The position numbers and the translations under genes were made by a program. The notes beneath the pieces were generated by a model. It did no database searches. It was not told the origin of the DNA and worked only from the letters and a program-made list of their open reading frames with translations. Positions 1 to 10,952 of a stretch of 64,000 nucleotides of DNA are shown one piece after another (positions within the stretch are counted from its first letter, which is position 1; every line of letters begins with the position of its first letter). The stretch is from Pseudorhodoferax sp. Leaf265 (lineage in GTDB: Bacteria; Pseudomonadota; Gammaproteobacteria; Burkholderiales; Burkholderiaceae_C). The DNA lies in NCBI RefSeq assembly GCF_001422365.1, contig NZ_LMMT01000003.1:761-64760 (forward strand), written 5' to 3'.

Positions 1-14
1 CGCTCTTCCGATCT
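1..14. other. Residual Illumina adapter end
   Basis: Bases 1-14 (CGCTCTTCCGATCT) are identical to the last 14 bases of the Illumina TruSeq read-1 adapter. The genomic reading frame of the adjoining Bug receptor is sensible up to about base 15 and loses meaning inside this stretch. It is therefore sequencing artefact, and it marks the left edge as a contig end rather than natural sequence. Confidence 0.9.
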
Positions 15-365
15 CTCGAAGTCGGTCTCGTAGTTGTAGGACAGCTTGCGGTACAGCACGGGCGTGGTGGCCATGCCCACGTGCGTGACGAGCAGCGTGT
101 AGCCGTCGTTCTTGGCGCGCGCCACCTTGGTGGTGCCGATGGTGCTGCCGGCGCCGCCCAGGTTCTCGATGATGACGGGGTTGTTGCCGAGCTGGCGCTG
201 CATGGCCTCGGCCAGATCGCGCGCGACGCGGTCGGTCGGGCCGCCTGCCGCGAACGGAACGACCATGGTGATGGGCTTGCCGCCCGGAAAATCCTGGGCG
301 GTGGCTGCGAGCGCCAGCGTCGAGATGGTGAGGCCGAAGATGGCCTGTGCAGTGCAATGTTTCAA
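15..365 (-). CDS. Bug-family periplasmic solute receptor, 3' end missing
   Basis: This is the N-terminal third of a tripartite-tricarboxylate (Bug/TctC) receptor, an exported protein that binds carboxylates or similar small molecules. Visible are a signal peptide ending near TLALAATAQ, then the family hallmarks PITMVVPFAAGGPTDRVAR and NLGGAGSTIGTTKVA, and a DGYTLL segment. The start is taken as TTG at 365 because a CGGAG ribosome-binding sequence lies 7 bases before it and no ATG lies nearby in frame. About 115 codons are present of an expected 320 or so. The rest is lost at the contig end, where the frame runs into adapter sequence. No TctA/TctB membrane genes are nearby. The ligand cannot be told from the sequence. 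Confidence 0.85.
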
Positions 366-428
366 GATCAGACTCCGTGTGAAGAATTGGAGGCCGCGCC
401 GCCGGTCGCGGCGCGACAGGGGCGCCGC

Positions 429-2186
429 TTACCGTCGGACCAGATGGCTGTCCGCCGTGCGCCGGTACTTGGACAGCATCTCGTCCCACATCTTCAAGGC
501 CTGTCCGGGGTGCCAGAAGTGCCCGATGTCGTCGGTGAGTTGCCAGCGGTACTCCGCCAGGCCATCGTTCCAGATCTCCGTCTTGCGGCGGCCGTCGACC
601 TGCAGTGTGAATGGCCCCATGTTGCGATTGACCGTCTCGCGCCAGAAGTTGCGCGCCGCCGTCTCGCCTGCCGTACCGCCGGGAAACTCGGTGGGTAGTT
701 CGTCCACACCACGGCACTGCCAAACGGGAAGCGGTACGTTGGTCTTGACGATGGCATTGCCGTAGTTCGCCGGGCTCAAGTGTCCCGAGTAGCAAGGAGC
801 GATCGCCGCGAACAGCTCGGGGTACTGCACCGCGATGCGGTTGGTCAAGGCCGTGCCCATGGATGAGCCGTTCAGGAACACCCGCGTTTCATCGATGGCG
901 TAGCTTGCCTTCATCTCGGCCAACAGGTCCAGAAAGAAGCGCACGTCGCGCGTGTCCGGCTCCATCGATGCCGACCACGTCGCGCCGATGCCCTGCGGAT
1001 ACACCACGATGAAGCCCTTGGCTTCGGCCACCTTGTGCCATTCCGTGATGAGGGCCTGAAAGCGCGCGGATCCGTTGCGGCCGTGGAACGAGAAGATGAT
1101 GGGAAGCTTGGCCCCACCGGCAGTCAGTGCCGCGTAGTTGGACGGCACGTAGGTCAGCCAGCGCCGAGGACCGTCTGGGTTCAGCGCTTTCGTCGTCTCG
1201 ACCAACTGCATGGACGCAATCGTTTGGTTGGCATGCAAGGTCCCGTTGGTCTGTGTGTTGTCGGCGAAGCGGACCGTCTTGTCGAACATCTCGTTCCAGA
1301 ACAGTTCGCTCATGGCTTTGCCATCGCCGGCACGGCCGGTGCGCAGCGTGGAGACCTTCAGCTGTTGGACCGCATTGTCCGGGTGTGCATAGCTCACGGT
1401 TTCGGCCAACTCCGTCTCGGTGCGCGTGCCGCTGCTGGCCGTGCCGTTGGCGGTGCTCCAGTACGCAATCTGGCGCATTTCATCCAACGCGAGCGGCTCG
1501 CCCGCGGCGCGCACGATCCAGGCCGCCATGGCCGAGGCGGGTCTCTCCGACGCCGGCAGTTCGAAGGTCGAGGCGCCAGCGACGCCGCCCACACCCGCGA
1601 CCGCGGTCGCAAGATTGGGCGCCATCATCGCAATCTGCTGCGCCATCGTGGCCCCGGCCCCGATGCCCGTCAGGTAGGTCGGGATCGTGGCGGTGAGCGC
1701 GTACTTGGTGCGCACGGCGGCGGCCATGGCGCGCACGAACGCAATCTCGTCGGCGCTCCCAGGTTGCCGCTGGGTGTTCCAGTTGCCGCCTGCGGCATTC
1801 GGAAATGCGACCACGAAGCCCTTGGCGTCTGCGACGTCGCTCCAGCGCGTGCGGTCGGCGTTGGCCTGGCCATCCTGGCCGTTGTCGTGCAGCGAGATCA
1901 CAACGCGCACGCCACGTGCGTCGTTCTCGCGCAGCTCTGCGACGTTGGCGGGTGCGTAGACGAAGTACGTGCGCTCCTTGCCGTCGACGGTCACGCTGAG
2001 TTTCTCCAGGGCCACGGGTTGTGCATCTGGCGCAGAAGGCGTTTCCTCGCCGGGCGGGGTGACGACGGGCGGTGCAGTCCCTTCGGGGTTCTGGCCGTCG
2101 CTGCCGCCGCAGGCGACCAGGCCGGCCGCGACGATGCTGGTCAGCATCCAGCGGCCGACAGACAGGGGGTGGGATTTCTTGTGCAT
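429..2186 (-). CDS. Lipoprotein with two alpha/beta-hydrolase halves (PHB depolymerase/esterase-like)
   Basis: 585 residues. A signal peptide ends in a lipobox (GLVAC, Cys26), so the protein should be lipid-anchored outside the cytoplasmic membrane. The C-terminal half (about 335-575) looks like an LpqC/PHB-depolymerase-type esterase: SFHGRNGS oxyanion region, nucleophile motif G-S-S-M-G with Ser442, a likely Asp near 495 (RGVDELP) and His near 556 (DIGHFWHP). The N-terminal half (about 65-200) repeats the same layout: a SLHDNGQDG stretch, WSDVADAKGFVVAFPNA, and a nucleophile elbow that reads G-I-G-A-G. Gly176 replaces the serine there, so this half should be catalytically dead. The substrate is unknown; polyesters or acetylated or feruloylated carbohydrates are possible. 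It lies downstream of an M28-like lipoprotein on the same strand, 139 bases away. Confidence 0.75.
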   Translation of the reverse strand: MHKKSHPLSVGRWMLTSIVAAGLVACGGSDGQNPEGTAPPVVTPPGEETPSAPDAQPVALEKLSVTVDGKERTYFVYAPANVAELRENDARGVRVVISLHDNGQDGQANADRTRWSDVADAKGFVVAFPNAAGGNWNTQRQPGSADEIAFVRAMAAAVRTKYALTATIPTYLTGIGAGATMAQQIAMMAPNLATAVAGVGGVAGASTFELPASERPASAMAAWIVRAAGEPLALDEMRQIAYWSTANGTASSGTRTETELAETVSYAHPDNAVQQLKVSTLRTGRAGDGKAMSELFWNEMFDKTVRFADNTQTNGTLHANQTIASMQLVETTKALNPDGPRRWLTYVPSNYAALTAGGAKLPIIFSFHGRNGSARFQALITEWHKVAEAKGFIVVYPQGIGATWSASMEPDTRDVRFFLDLLAEMKASYAIDETRVFLNGSSMGTALTNRIAVQYPELFAAIAPCYSGHLSPANYGNAIVKTNVPLPVWQCRGVDELPTEFPGGTAGETAARNFWRETVNRNMGPFTLQVDGRRKTEIWNDGLAEYRWQLTDDIGHFWHPGQALKMWDEMLSKYRRTADSHLVRR

Positions 2187-2207
2187 GGACTTCTCGGTGT
2201 CATGGGA

Positions 2208-2228
2208 GCCCGCGACGAACGCGCGGGC
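2208..2228. repeat. GC-rich hairpin between two lipoprotein genes
   Basis: GCCCGCG (2208-2214) and CGCGGGC (2222-2228) form a perfect 7 bp stem with a 7-base loop in the 139 bp gap between the M28-like gene and the hydrolase gene. No run of T follows on either strand, so it is not a typical intrinsic terminator. It could attenuate transcription or stabilise an mRNA end. Confidence 0.4.
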
Positions 2229-2325
2229 ACTTTCGGTCGCGGCAAGTGGCCGCGAAGAGGGCAGGCAGGCGGTCTCGCCTGTCGGAAGTTGGATCGGCAG
2301 GCCTGGTTGCCTGGCCGGGCGGGGA

Positions 2326-4191
2326 TCAGCTCGACCTGGTCGCCTTTGCCACGCGCGCCCGCACGTCTTCGATCAGGTCGAGGATGGTCTGCTGCCGCGC
2401 ATTTGCGACGGTGGCGCCGGTCACGGCAGCCTTCAGCGCGTCCAGCTGGGCCGGCGTCTTGCTGTAGTCGCTCTTCTGCACCGCAGCGAACATGTCCTTG
2501 CTCTGCGCCAGCAGTGCAGCGCGGCGGCTTGCGGCTTCGGTCGGGGCATTGAAGTCGGCATCCAACAGCGCACGGATGCCCTGGTCGATCTTGGACCACG
2601 ACGACGACATCGGCACCAGGTCCTTGGTCGTCATGAGGTCGCCGACCAGCTTGGAGGCGGTGGCCACCTGGGCGATGAAGACCTCGGACGAGAAGCGGTC
2701 CATGCCAGGGTAGAACGCCTGGTAGCCGGAGCTGGGCCAGTCGCCCGTGACGTGCCAGACCGGGTGGTTGCCGAGCGACTCCAGGTGCGCGGCGAAGTTG
2801 CGGCCGAACCAGTTGTTCTGCTGCTTGCCGTTGACGCCAGGGCGTTCCTCTGCGTTCACCTGCGCACGCGGCAGGGCCGCCATCTTCACCGCCTCGATGG
2901 CCTTGGCCACGGTCACATCGTTGCCGTGGGTGTTGATGTAGGTGGTCATGGCCCGGCCGGTGGCGCGGAACGCGTTGCCCGCATCGGCCATCTGTGCGCC
3001 GCCCACGTGCTCCATCGAGACGCCGCCGATGATGTACTTGCTCAGCATGTCATGGTTGTCCTCGACGAAGTCGTACGGATAGGTGCGCTCGGCGCCCGGC
3101 ACGAAGTGGCGCGTGTCGAACACCATGTAGATGCTGCGCGGACGCTGTTCGCGCGGGATCTGGCTGTAGTACCTGGCCACGGCGAGGATGCCGAGCGAAC
3201 CGGCATCCTGGATCAGCGCGGGGCCGTCCACGTGCGTGGCCATCATCACGGCCGTGTCCTTGTCGGTGCCGTAGTCCTTGCCGGGCAGCGTGGCCACCAG
3301 CGTGTAGGCCAAGGCATCCTGTTCGACCTGCGCGTCCAGCTTCAGCGTGGCCGTCTTGCCGGCGCGGGCGTCCTCGATCACCTTGGCGCCGTTGACCTTG
3401 TCCAGCAGCAGGCCCGGCACCTCGTAGCGGTTGGGCGTGCCGTGCTGGCGGCCTCCCTGGGCGGCACCGGGCGGCATGTCCAGCACCACCACGTGGCCCA
3501 CCGGCAGGTTGCTGGTGGCGCGGAAGAAGCTGTTGATGGTGCTGCCCATCTGGCCGTACTGCTGGCGGTTGCGGTAGCTCGCTTCGTAGCTCGGATCGAC
3601 GGCCGTGAACGGCGCCAGGAACTGGTCGTCGTTGGTGCGGAACTCGTAGTCGGTGTAGCCCGCACTGAGGCCGGTGTAGGTGTAGGGCGCCTGCTTCACC
3701 ACCACGATCTTTCCGGCCATCTGCGCGGCCGTGGGCCGCGTGGCCGCGGGCGCCGACAGGTCGTACAGCACCATCTGGGCGGTCACGCCGTTCGGGCCCG
3801 TCGAGCCGGACTGCGTGGCGTACGAGGCGACCTCGACCGGCGTGCCGTCCGAACTCAGCGACCAGCCGGTCTTGTCGGGGTACTCGGTGGTGTACCAGCG
3901 CTCGTACGGGAAGCGGGCGCGGATGATGTTCTGCGCGCCGTACTCTTCGAGCCGCGCCTCGATGAACCCCATGTAGGACTTCCAGGCCGGCGAGCCGGTG
4001 TAGGTGGCGCCCCAGCCGGCCTTGGTCTGGAACCACTGCGTGGCCTCGCTTGGGCTGATCAGCTGGGCCTTGTCCACGGTGCTCAGGCGGGCGTCAGGGG
4101 TGTCGTTGTCACCACCGCCGCCGTTGCAGGCGACCAGGGTGGTGGCGAATGCCAGCGTGCCAAGGCGCCACGCCACATTGTGGATCTTCAT
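2326..4191 (-). CDS. M28-like peptidase lipoprotein with PA-type insert
   Basis: 621 residues from the ATG at 4191, chosen because it opens a lipoprotein signal (ATTLVACNGGGGD, Cys near 21) and has GGAG about nine bases upstream. The open frame further upstream has no signal sequence. The middle shows a PA-like region (GKIVVVKQAPYTYTG). It is followed by an M28 aminopeptidase-like core: MATHVDGP supplies the usual HxD metal ligand, DAGSLGILAVARYY the conserved D-x-G helix, and MVFDTRHFVPGAE sits where the catalytic Glu pair normally lies. That last motif is divergent, so activity is uncertain. A C-terminal four-helix-like tail (from about 540) resembles the end of PSMA-type peptidases. A divergent LysR gene starts 185 bases away and may control it. 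Confidence 0.6.
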   Translation of the reverse strand: MKIHNVAWRLGTLAFATTLVACNGGGGDNDTPDARLSTVDKAQLISPSEATQWFQTKAGWGATYTGSPAWKSYMGFIEARLEEYGAQNIIRARFPYERWYTTEYPDKTGWSLSSDGTPVEVASYATQSGSTGPNGVTAQMVLYDLSAPAATRPTAAQMAGKIVVVKQAPYTYTGLSAGYTDYEFRTNDDQFLAPFTAVDPSYEASYRNRQQYGQMGSTINSFFRATSNLPVGHVVVLDMPPGAAQGGRQHGTPNRYEVPGLLLDKVNGAKVIEDARAGKTATLKLDAQVEQDALAYTLVATLPGKDYGTDKDTAVMMATHVDGPALIQDAGSLGILAVARYYSQIPREQRPRSIYMVFDTRHFVPGAERTYPYDFVEDNHDMLSKYIIGGVSMEHVGGAQMADAGNAFRATGRAMTTYINTHGNDVTVAKAIEAVKMAALPRAQVNAEERPGVNGKQQNNWFGRNFAAHLESLGNHPVWHVTGDWPSSGYQAFYPGMDRFSSEVFIAQVATASKLVGDLMTTKDLVPMSSSWSKIDQGIRALLDADFNAPTEAASRRAALLAQSKDMFAAVQKSDYSKTPAQLDALKAAVTGATVANARQQTILDLIEDVRARVAKATRSS

Positions 4192-4239
4192 CGTGTCTGT
4201 CTCCGGAGGGATCTGCAACACCGTCAGCGTCCTGTTGGT

Positions 4240-4254
4240 ATTGAGAAATTGAAT
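4240..4254. promoter_or_regulatory. Possible LysR-type box (ATT-N9-AAT)
   Basis: An interrupted palindrome ATT-N9-AAT, which fits the loose T-N11-A rule for LysR-type boxes, sits in the 184 bp divergent region between the M28-like lipoprotein gene (start 4191) and the LysR gene (start 4376). The motif is short and degenerate, and the assignment is based mainly on position. A TATAGAAT stretch at 4333-4340 could be a -10 element for the LysR gene. Confidence 0.25.
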
Positions 4255-4375
4255 GGTTGTCTCGCGAGTGCCGCGGATTCTGGGGAGCAACAGGGCGCAT
4301 GTCCAATTCATCGGATGGCCACATCATTCATTTATAGAATGTCTTGTGACCCCTTCCGTCCTCTTTGGCCGCCTC

Positions 4376-5314
4376 ATGGCGCGCGCTCGACTGCGCCATC
4401 TGCAGCTGCTGGTGCGCACCGCCGAGCTGGGCAACCTGCAGCGCGCCGCGACCTCGGTGCACATGAGCCAGCCCGGCGCCACGCATGCCTTGGGCGAGCT
4501 GGAGACGGTGCTGGGTGCGCCGCTGTTCGAACGCCATGCGCGCGGCATGCGGCCGACGCCGATGGCCGCCGCGCTGTTGCCGCTGGTGCGCAATGCGATC
4601 GCGCAGCTGCAGGCCGGTGCCGAGGCCGCGGCGGCGGTGCACGCCGGCGCGGCCGGCAGCGTGCGCGTGGCGGCCATCGGGGCTGCGATGTCGGGCCTGG
4701 TTGCGCCTTTGCTGCCGGGCTTCACGGTGCAGCATCCCGATGTCGCCGTCGATGTGCGGCCCGCCAGTGCCGACGAGCTGCTCCGGCTCATGGAGGAGCG
4801 CTCGGTCGATCTGCTGGCCTGCCGTGCGCCGGAGCAACTGCCGGCCGATCTGGAATTCCTGCCGCTGGTGCAAGACCGCTACGCCGTGGTGTGCGGGCCG
4901 CAGCATCCGCTGGTTGCCGCGCAGCCGGTCGGCACGGCGCAGCTGGGCACCGCCACCTGGTTGCTGCCGCCGCCTTCAGGCCTGGCGGCGCGCGACTTCG
5001 ACCGGCTCTGCGGCCTGCTGGGCATTGCGCCGCCGGTGTGCTGGGTCACCGGCCGGGCCGTGCTGCTGACGCTGGCCATGCTGCAGCAGCGCGAGCTGCT
5101 GGTGCTGCTGCCACGCAATGTGGTGGTGCAGCTGCTGCAGGCCGGGCTGCTGGTCGAGCTGGCCTGCAGCGCCGAGATGACGCCAGCCATGCCGCCGGTC
5201 GGGCTGGTGGTGCCGCGCGATCAGGCGCGCTGCAGCGCCGGCGTGGTGCAGTTCATCGCCCATGCCCAGCGTTGGGCGCAGGCACATCCTCTGCCTGCTC
5301 CTGGCGTGGATTGA
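4376..5314 (+). CDS. LysR-family transcriptional regulator
   Basis: 312 residues from the ATG at 4376, which starts directly at the winged helix-turn-helix (MARARLRHLQLLVRTAELGNLQ, AATSVHMSQPGATHALGELE). A GTG ten codons upstream is possible. The C-terminal part is a LysR substrate-binding domain (VRVAAIGAAMSGLVAPLL, VDLLACRAPEQLPADLEF, QDRYAVVCGPQHPL). The gene is divergent from the M28-like lipoprotein. Its last 62 bases overlap the antisense 3' end of the broken Bug receptor at 5253-6239. The natural target is probably one of these neighbours; the inducer is unknown. Confidence 0.85.
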   Translation: MARARLRHLQLLVRTAELGNLQRAATSVHMSQPGATHALGELETVLGAPLFERHARGMRPTPMAAALLPLVRNAIAQLQAGAEAAAAVHAGAAGSVRVAAIGAAMSGLVAPLLPGFTVQHPDVAVDVRPASADELLRLMEERSVDLLACRAPEQLPADLEFLPLVQDRYAVVCGPQHPLVAAQPVGTAQLGTATWLLPPPSGLAARDFDRLCGLLGIAPPVCWVTGRAVLLTLAMLQQRELLVLLPRNVVVQLLQAGLLVELACSAEMTPAMPPVGLVVPRDQARCSAGVVQFIAHAQRWAQAHPLPAPGVD

Positions 5315-6239
5315 AGCGCTGCGCATCGCGCGCAAAGCGCTCGGCAAAGCCCTCCTGCGCGGCCAGCGCGGGAACGGGCGAGCCCAGGGCCTGCAAGGCC
5401 CGGGCCGCCCGCGGCGCAGCCAGTGCATCGTGCAGCGCCTGGCGCAGCCACTGGCTGGCCGGCTCGGGCACGGTGCGCGGCACGAACCAGCCGGCCCACG
5501 ACGCCAGCGGCGGCGCGCGCCCGCCGGCCTCGCTGGCCAGCCATTGCGACAGGTGGGCCAGCAGCTTGACGCGCCCATGCGCGGCAGCTGCGACGCCCGC
5601 GGGGCTGGCCACCACGGCCAGGTCGATGTGGCCGCCCGCCAGGTCCTTGAGCAGCGGCGCCGAGCCCTTGTACGGCACGGGCAGCAGCGCCAGCTGCAGC
5701 TGGTGCGCCAGCATCGGCAGCGCAAGGTATTGCACGCTCTCCGGGCCGGGGTGGCCGGCCGTCAGCGCAGAGGCGCGCTGCGCCGCCAGCGCCGGCAGGT
5801 CTTCCAGTCGCTCGGCGGCCAGGCCCGGGGCGGCGATCACCACCTAGTCGGTCTGGCCGACCAGGCCGACGGGCTGGAAGTCGTGCGGGACATACCCGGC
5901 CGAGGCGATCTGCGCGGGTGCCAGCACCAGCGTGTTGAGGTTGCCTGCCAGCACCGTGCAGCCATCGGCCGGCTGGCGCAGCACGTGCTGCACGCCGATG
6001 GTGGCAGCACCGCCGCCGATGTTGCGCACCACGAAGCTGCGCTGCGTGGCCTGGCTGGCCGCGTCCGCCACGATGCGCATGACGCCGTCCAGCGAGCCGC
6101 CGGCCGGGTAGGGCACGACCACGGAAACCACGGAACGCTCGCACGCCAGCGCTGCGCTGCAGCCTGCGGCCAGCAGGCAGCCCCACCAGGCCCGGCGCAA
6201 CAGTGGCCGGCGCTCAGCCACGCACCGGCGCGGCGCCAC
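5253..6239 (-). pseudogene. Bug-family receptor interrupted by an in-frame amber codon
   Basis: Two open segments in the same frame are separated only by TAG at 5846-5844. The upstream part (131 residues from GTG 6239) has a signal-like N terminus and the Bug motifs VVPYPAGGSLDGVMR and NIGGGAATIGVQHV, and ends PVGLVGQTD. The downstream part resumes at once with VVIAAPGLAAERLEDL and carries YKGSAPLLKDLAGGHIDLAV, typical of the C-terminal domain. Together they give about 328 residues, a normal Bug length. Family members usually have an aromatic residue here, so a TAC or TAT to TAG change is the simplest cause. It is either a nonsense mutation or a base-call error. It lies 3 bases downstream of the intact paralogue at 6243-7244, suggesting a tandem duplication. 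Confidence 0.8.
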
Positions 6240-6242
6240 CGC

Positions 6243-7244
6243 TCACGGCTGGTAGCCCGACTTGCGCACCACCGGCGCCCACTGCGCGCGGTAGGCCTGG
6301 AGCATGGCTGTCGTCTGCGCCTGCGTGCTGACCACGGGCTGCATGCGCGCATCGGTGAACTTGCGCTGCGTGTCCGGATCCTGCATGACCTCGTGGATGG
6401 CGCTGGCCAGCCGCGCGGCCTTCTCGGGCGGCATGGTGGAGGGCGCGAAGAAGGTGTTCCAGCCCAGCGCGGCGAGGTCCAGGCCGGCTTCCTTGAAGGT
6501 CGGCACATCGGGCGCGAAGGCCGAGCGCTTGCTGCCCGAGACCGCCAGCACGCGCAGCTTGCCGGCCTCGTGCTGGGGCACCAGCACGTCGAAAGTGTCC
6601 ACGGCCATCGGCAGCTGGCCGCCGATCAGGTCGGTGATGGCCGGGGCCGAGCCCTTGTAGCCGATGACCTCGGTGCGCACCTTGGCCTTGTCGCCCAGCA
6701 TCAACGCGAAGAAGTGCGGCAGGCTGCCCGTGGCCGGCACGCCCACGTTGGCCTGGTTGGGGTTGGCGCGCATCCAGGCCAGCAGGTGCGCGAGCTCCTT
6801 GACCGGCACGGCCGTGGAGACGGCCAGGCCGAATTCGTAGTCGTTGACATGCGCCACGGGCACGAAGTCGCGCTCGGCGTCGTAGCCGTTGTCCTTGAAC
6901 ACCAGCGGCGCCACCACCATCACGGCGGGGTTGGCCAGCATCAGCAGGTTCTGGCCGGCGGGCGTGGCCTTGGCCTGTTGGGCGGCCAGGCGGCCGCCCG
7001 CGCCGGGCTTGTTCTCCACGAGCACGGGCACGCCGAGCTTGCCGGCCAGCTTGTCGCCGACGATGCGGGCCACGCGGTCGGTGGCACCGCCCGGTGGGTA
7101 GCCGACAAGGATGCGCAGCGGGCCGCCGTCCAGCGGTTGGGCGAAGGCAGGGGCGGCACAGGCAGCCAATGCGAGCCGGGCCAGCCAGCGGCGGGTGACG
7201 GGCTGCGCAGGCGTGCGCAGCCGGGGGAACGGGTTGGACGGCAT
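6243..7244 (-). CDS. Bug-family periplasmic solute receptor
   Basis: 333 residues. The ATG at 7244 follows a GAGGAG ribosome-binding sequence by about 4 bases and opens an Arg-containing signal peptide ending near APAFAQ. Family motifs are in order: ILVGYPPGGATDRVARIVG, ENKPGAGGRLAAQQAK, MLANPAVMVVAP, IGYKGSAPAITDLIGGQL, and PDVPTFKEAGLD. These describe a soluble periplasmic binding protein that captures an organic acid or other small molecule. No membrane TctA/TctB genes are present, as is common for Bug genes in Burkholderiales. The broken paralogue follows 3 bases downstream, so the two were probably co-transcribed. Confidence 0.88.
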   Translation of the reverse strand: MPSNPFPRLRTPAQPVTRRWLARLALAACAAPAFAQPLDGGPLRILVGYPPGGATDRVARIVGDKLAGKLGVPVLVENKPGAGGRLAAQQAKATPAGQNLLMLANPAVMVVAPLVFKDNGYDAERDFVPVAHVNDYEFGLAVSTAVPVKELAHLLAWMRANPNQANVGVPATGSLPHFFALMLGDKAKVRTEVIGYKGSAPAITDLIGGQLPMAVDTFDVLVPQHEAGKLRVLAVSGSKRSAFAPDVPTFKEAGLDLAALGWNTFFAPSTMPPEKAARLASAIHEVMQDPDTQRKFTDARMQPVVSTQAQTTAMLQAYRAQWAPVVRKSGYQP

Positions 7245-7308
7245 GGGTCTCCTCGGAAAGGGAAGCGGCTGGATGTTACGTGGCCGGCCGGCCGCGCTGG
7301 CCGGTTCC

Positions 7309-7473
7309 AGGAGGCTGTCGGGCTTGGGCATGGCCCCGCGCCCGAAGGGTTGCACCAGACAGTGCGCATGCGGCGTTGCCAATGCTCGCTGGACGCCAGT
7401 CCAGCTTGCGCTCGGCGCCTGGCCTGCGCCCCGTCTGGCGCAACGCGGGGCCATGCCCAGGCCCGACAGCCTC

Positions 7474-7475
<2 letters not shown>
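7309..7475. repeat. 167 bp near-palindrome (long imperfect inverted repeat)
   Basis: The outer arms 7309-7340 and 7444-7475 are 32 bases each and are reverse complements with one mismatch. Pairing continues inward: 7350-7367 largely complements 7424-7443. A second short perfect hairpin, GCTGGAC (7388-7394) with GTCCAGC (7399-7405), sits at the apex. Almost the whole gap between the Bug gene and the sensor kinase could therefore fold into one long cruciform or RNA hairpin. The right arm runs into the kinase stop codon (7474-7476). There is no transposase gene, so it resembles a MITE or other non-coding mobile palindrome, or a strong barrier between two same-strand genes. Confidence 0.8.
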
Positions 7476-10530
<3,055 letters not shown>

Positions 10531-10952
10531 GTGTCTCCAGCCCGGTCGCGGGCATGCGGCCTGGGGTGGCCATTGGACGGTGCGGACTCCGTCGACGGCT
10601 TGGCCGGAGCGCCTGAAGCGCGGATTAGCGCATGGAATCGAACGAAGTTGGAGCTTTATATGGCATTACGGCAGTACTAACAAGTTGTAACTCGTCGCCT
10701 CGGTCCGATCATCGCAAGGCAGTGTTTACGACCATGGCGCTGCGCGGGATGGCGGCGCACACTGGCTGTAACCGTTTGTCGTTCGACTGCCAACCGTTCA
10801 GGCGGAAGGTCTTGCCAGGTCGATGGCCCGGCCGCCACCATGTGGCTGCCGGTGCTCTCGGCGGGGCCAGGCCGAAAGGCGACGCAAGCGGGAAGGTCTG
10901 CATGTCCTGGGGCGTGCGGGCTGGATGGGCATCTGTAGAACGGGTGGATGGC
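10531..10952. promoter_or_regulatory. Divergent control region between kinase and glucan operon
   Basis: A 422 bp stretch with no convincing gene. It holds the kinase promoter (10655-10683) and a direct repeat of AACCGTT at 10770 and 10792, spaced 22 bp or about two helical turns. The first copy, AACCGTTT, resembles the AANCGNTT core of LacI-family operators. No clear sigma-70 promoter pointing right was found; TTGTAA at 10685 has only a poor -10 partner. The glucan operon promoter must lie in this interval, because all downstream genes are coupled. Confidence 0.4.
10655..10683 (-). promoter_or_regulatory. Sigma-70-type promoter for the hybrid kinase
   Basis: On the minus strand TTGTTA (10683-10678) and TATAAA (10660-10655) are separated by exactly 17 bases. 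Each hexamer differs from the consensus in one or two positions, which stands out in such GC-rich DNA. Transcription would begin near 10648 and leave a leader of about 118 bases before the kinase ATG at 10530. Confidence 0.6.

Noticed and set aside
2208-2228. Intrinsic terminator after the M28-like lipoprotein gene
   Set aside because: The stem is sound, but no T-run follows on either strand, so it is listed only as a hairpin.
1969-5847. Very long open frame of almost 1300 codons opposite two lipoprotein genes
   Set aside because: It runs through several real genes on the other strand, has low-complexity Arg/Gly/His-rich sequence and no family motif. In such GC-rich DNA the frame opposite third codon positions stays open by chance.
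10685-10713. Plus-strand sigma-70 promoter for the glucan operon (TTGTAA with ATCATC)
   Set aside because: The -10 hexamer is poor. The good hexamers in this region belong to the opposite strand.
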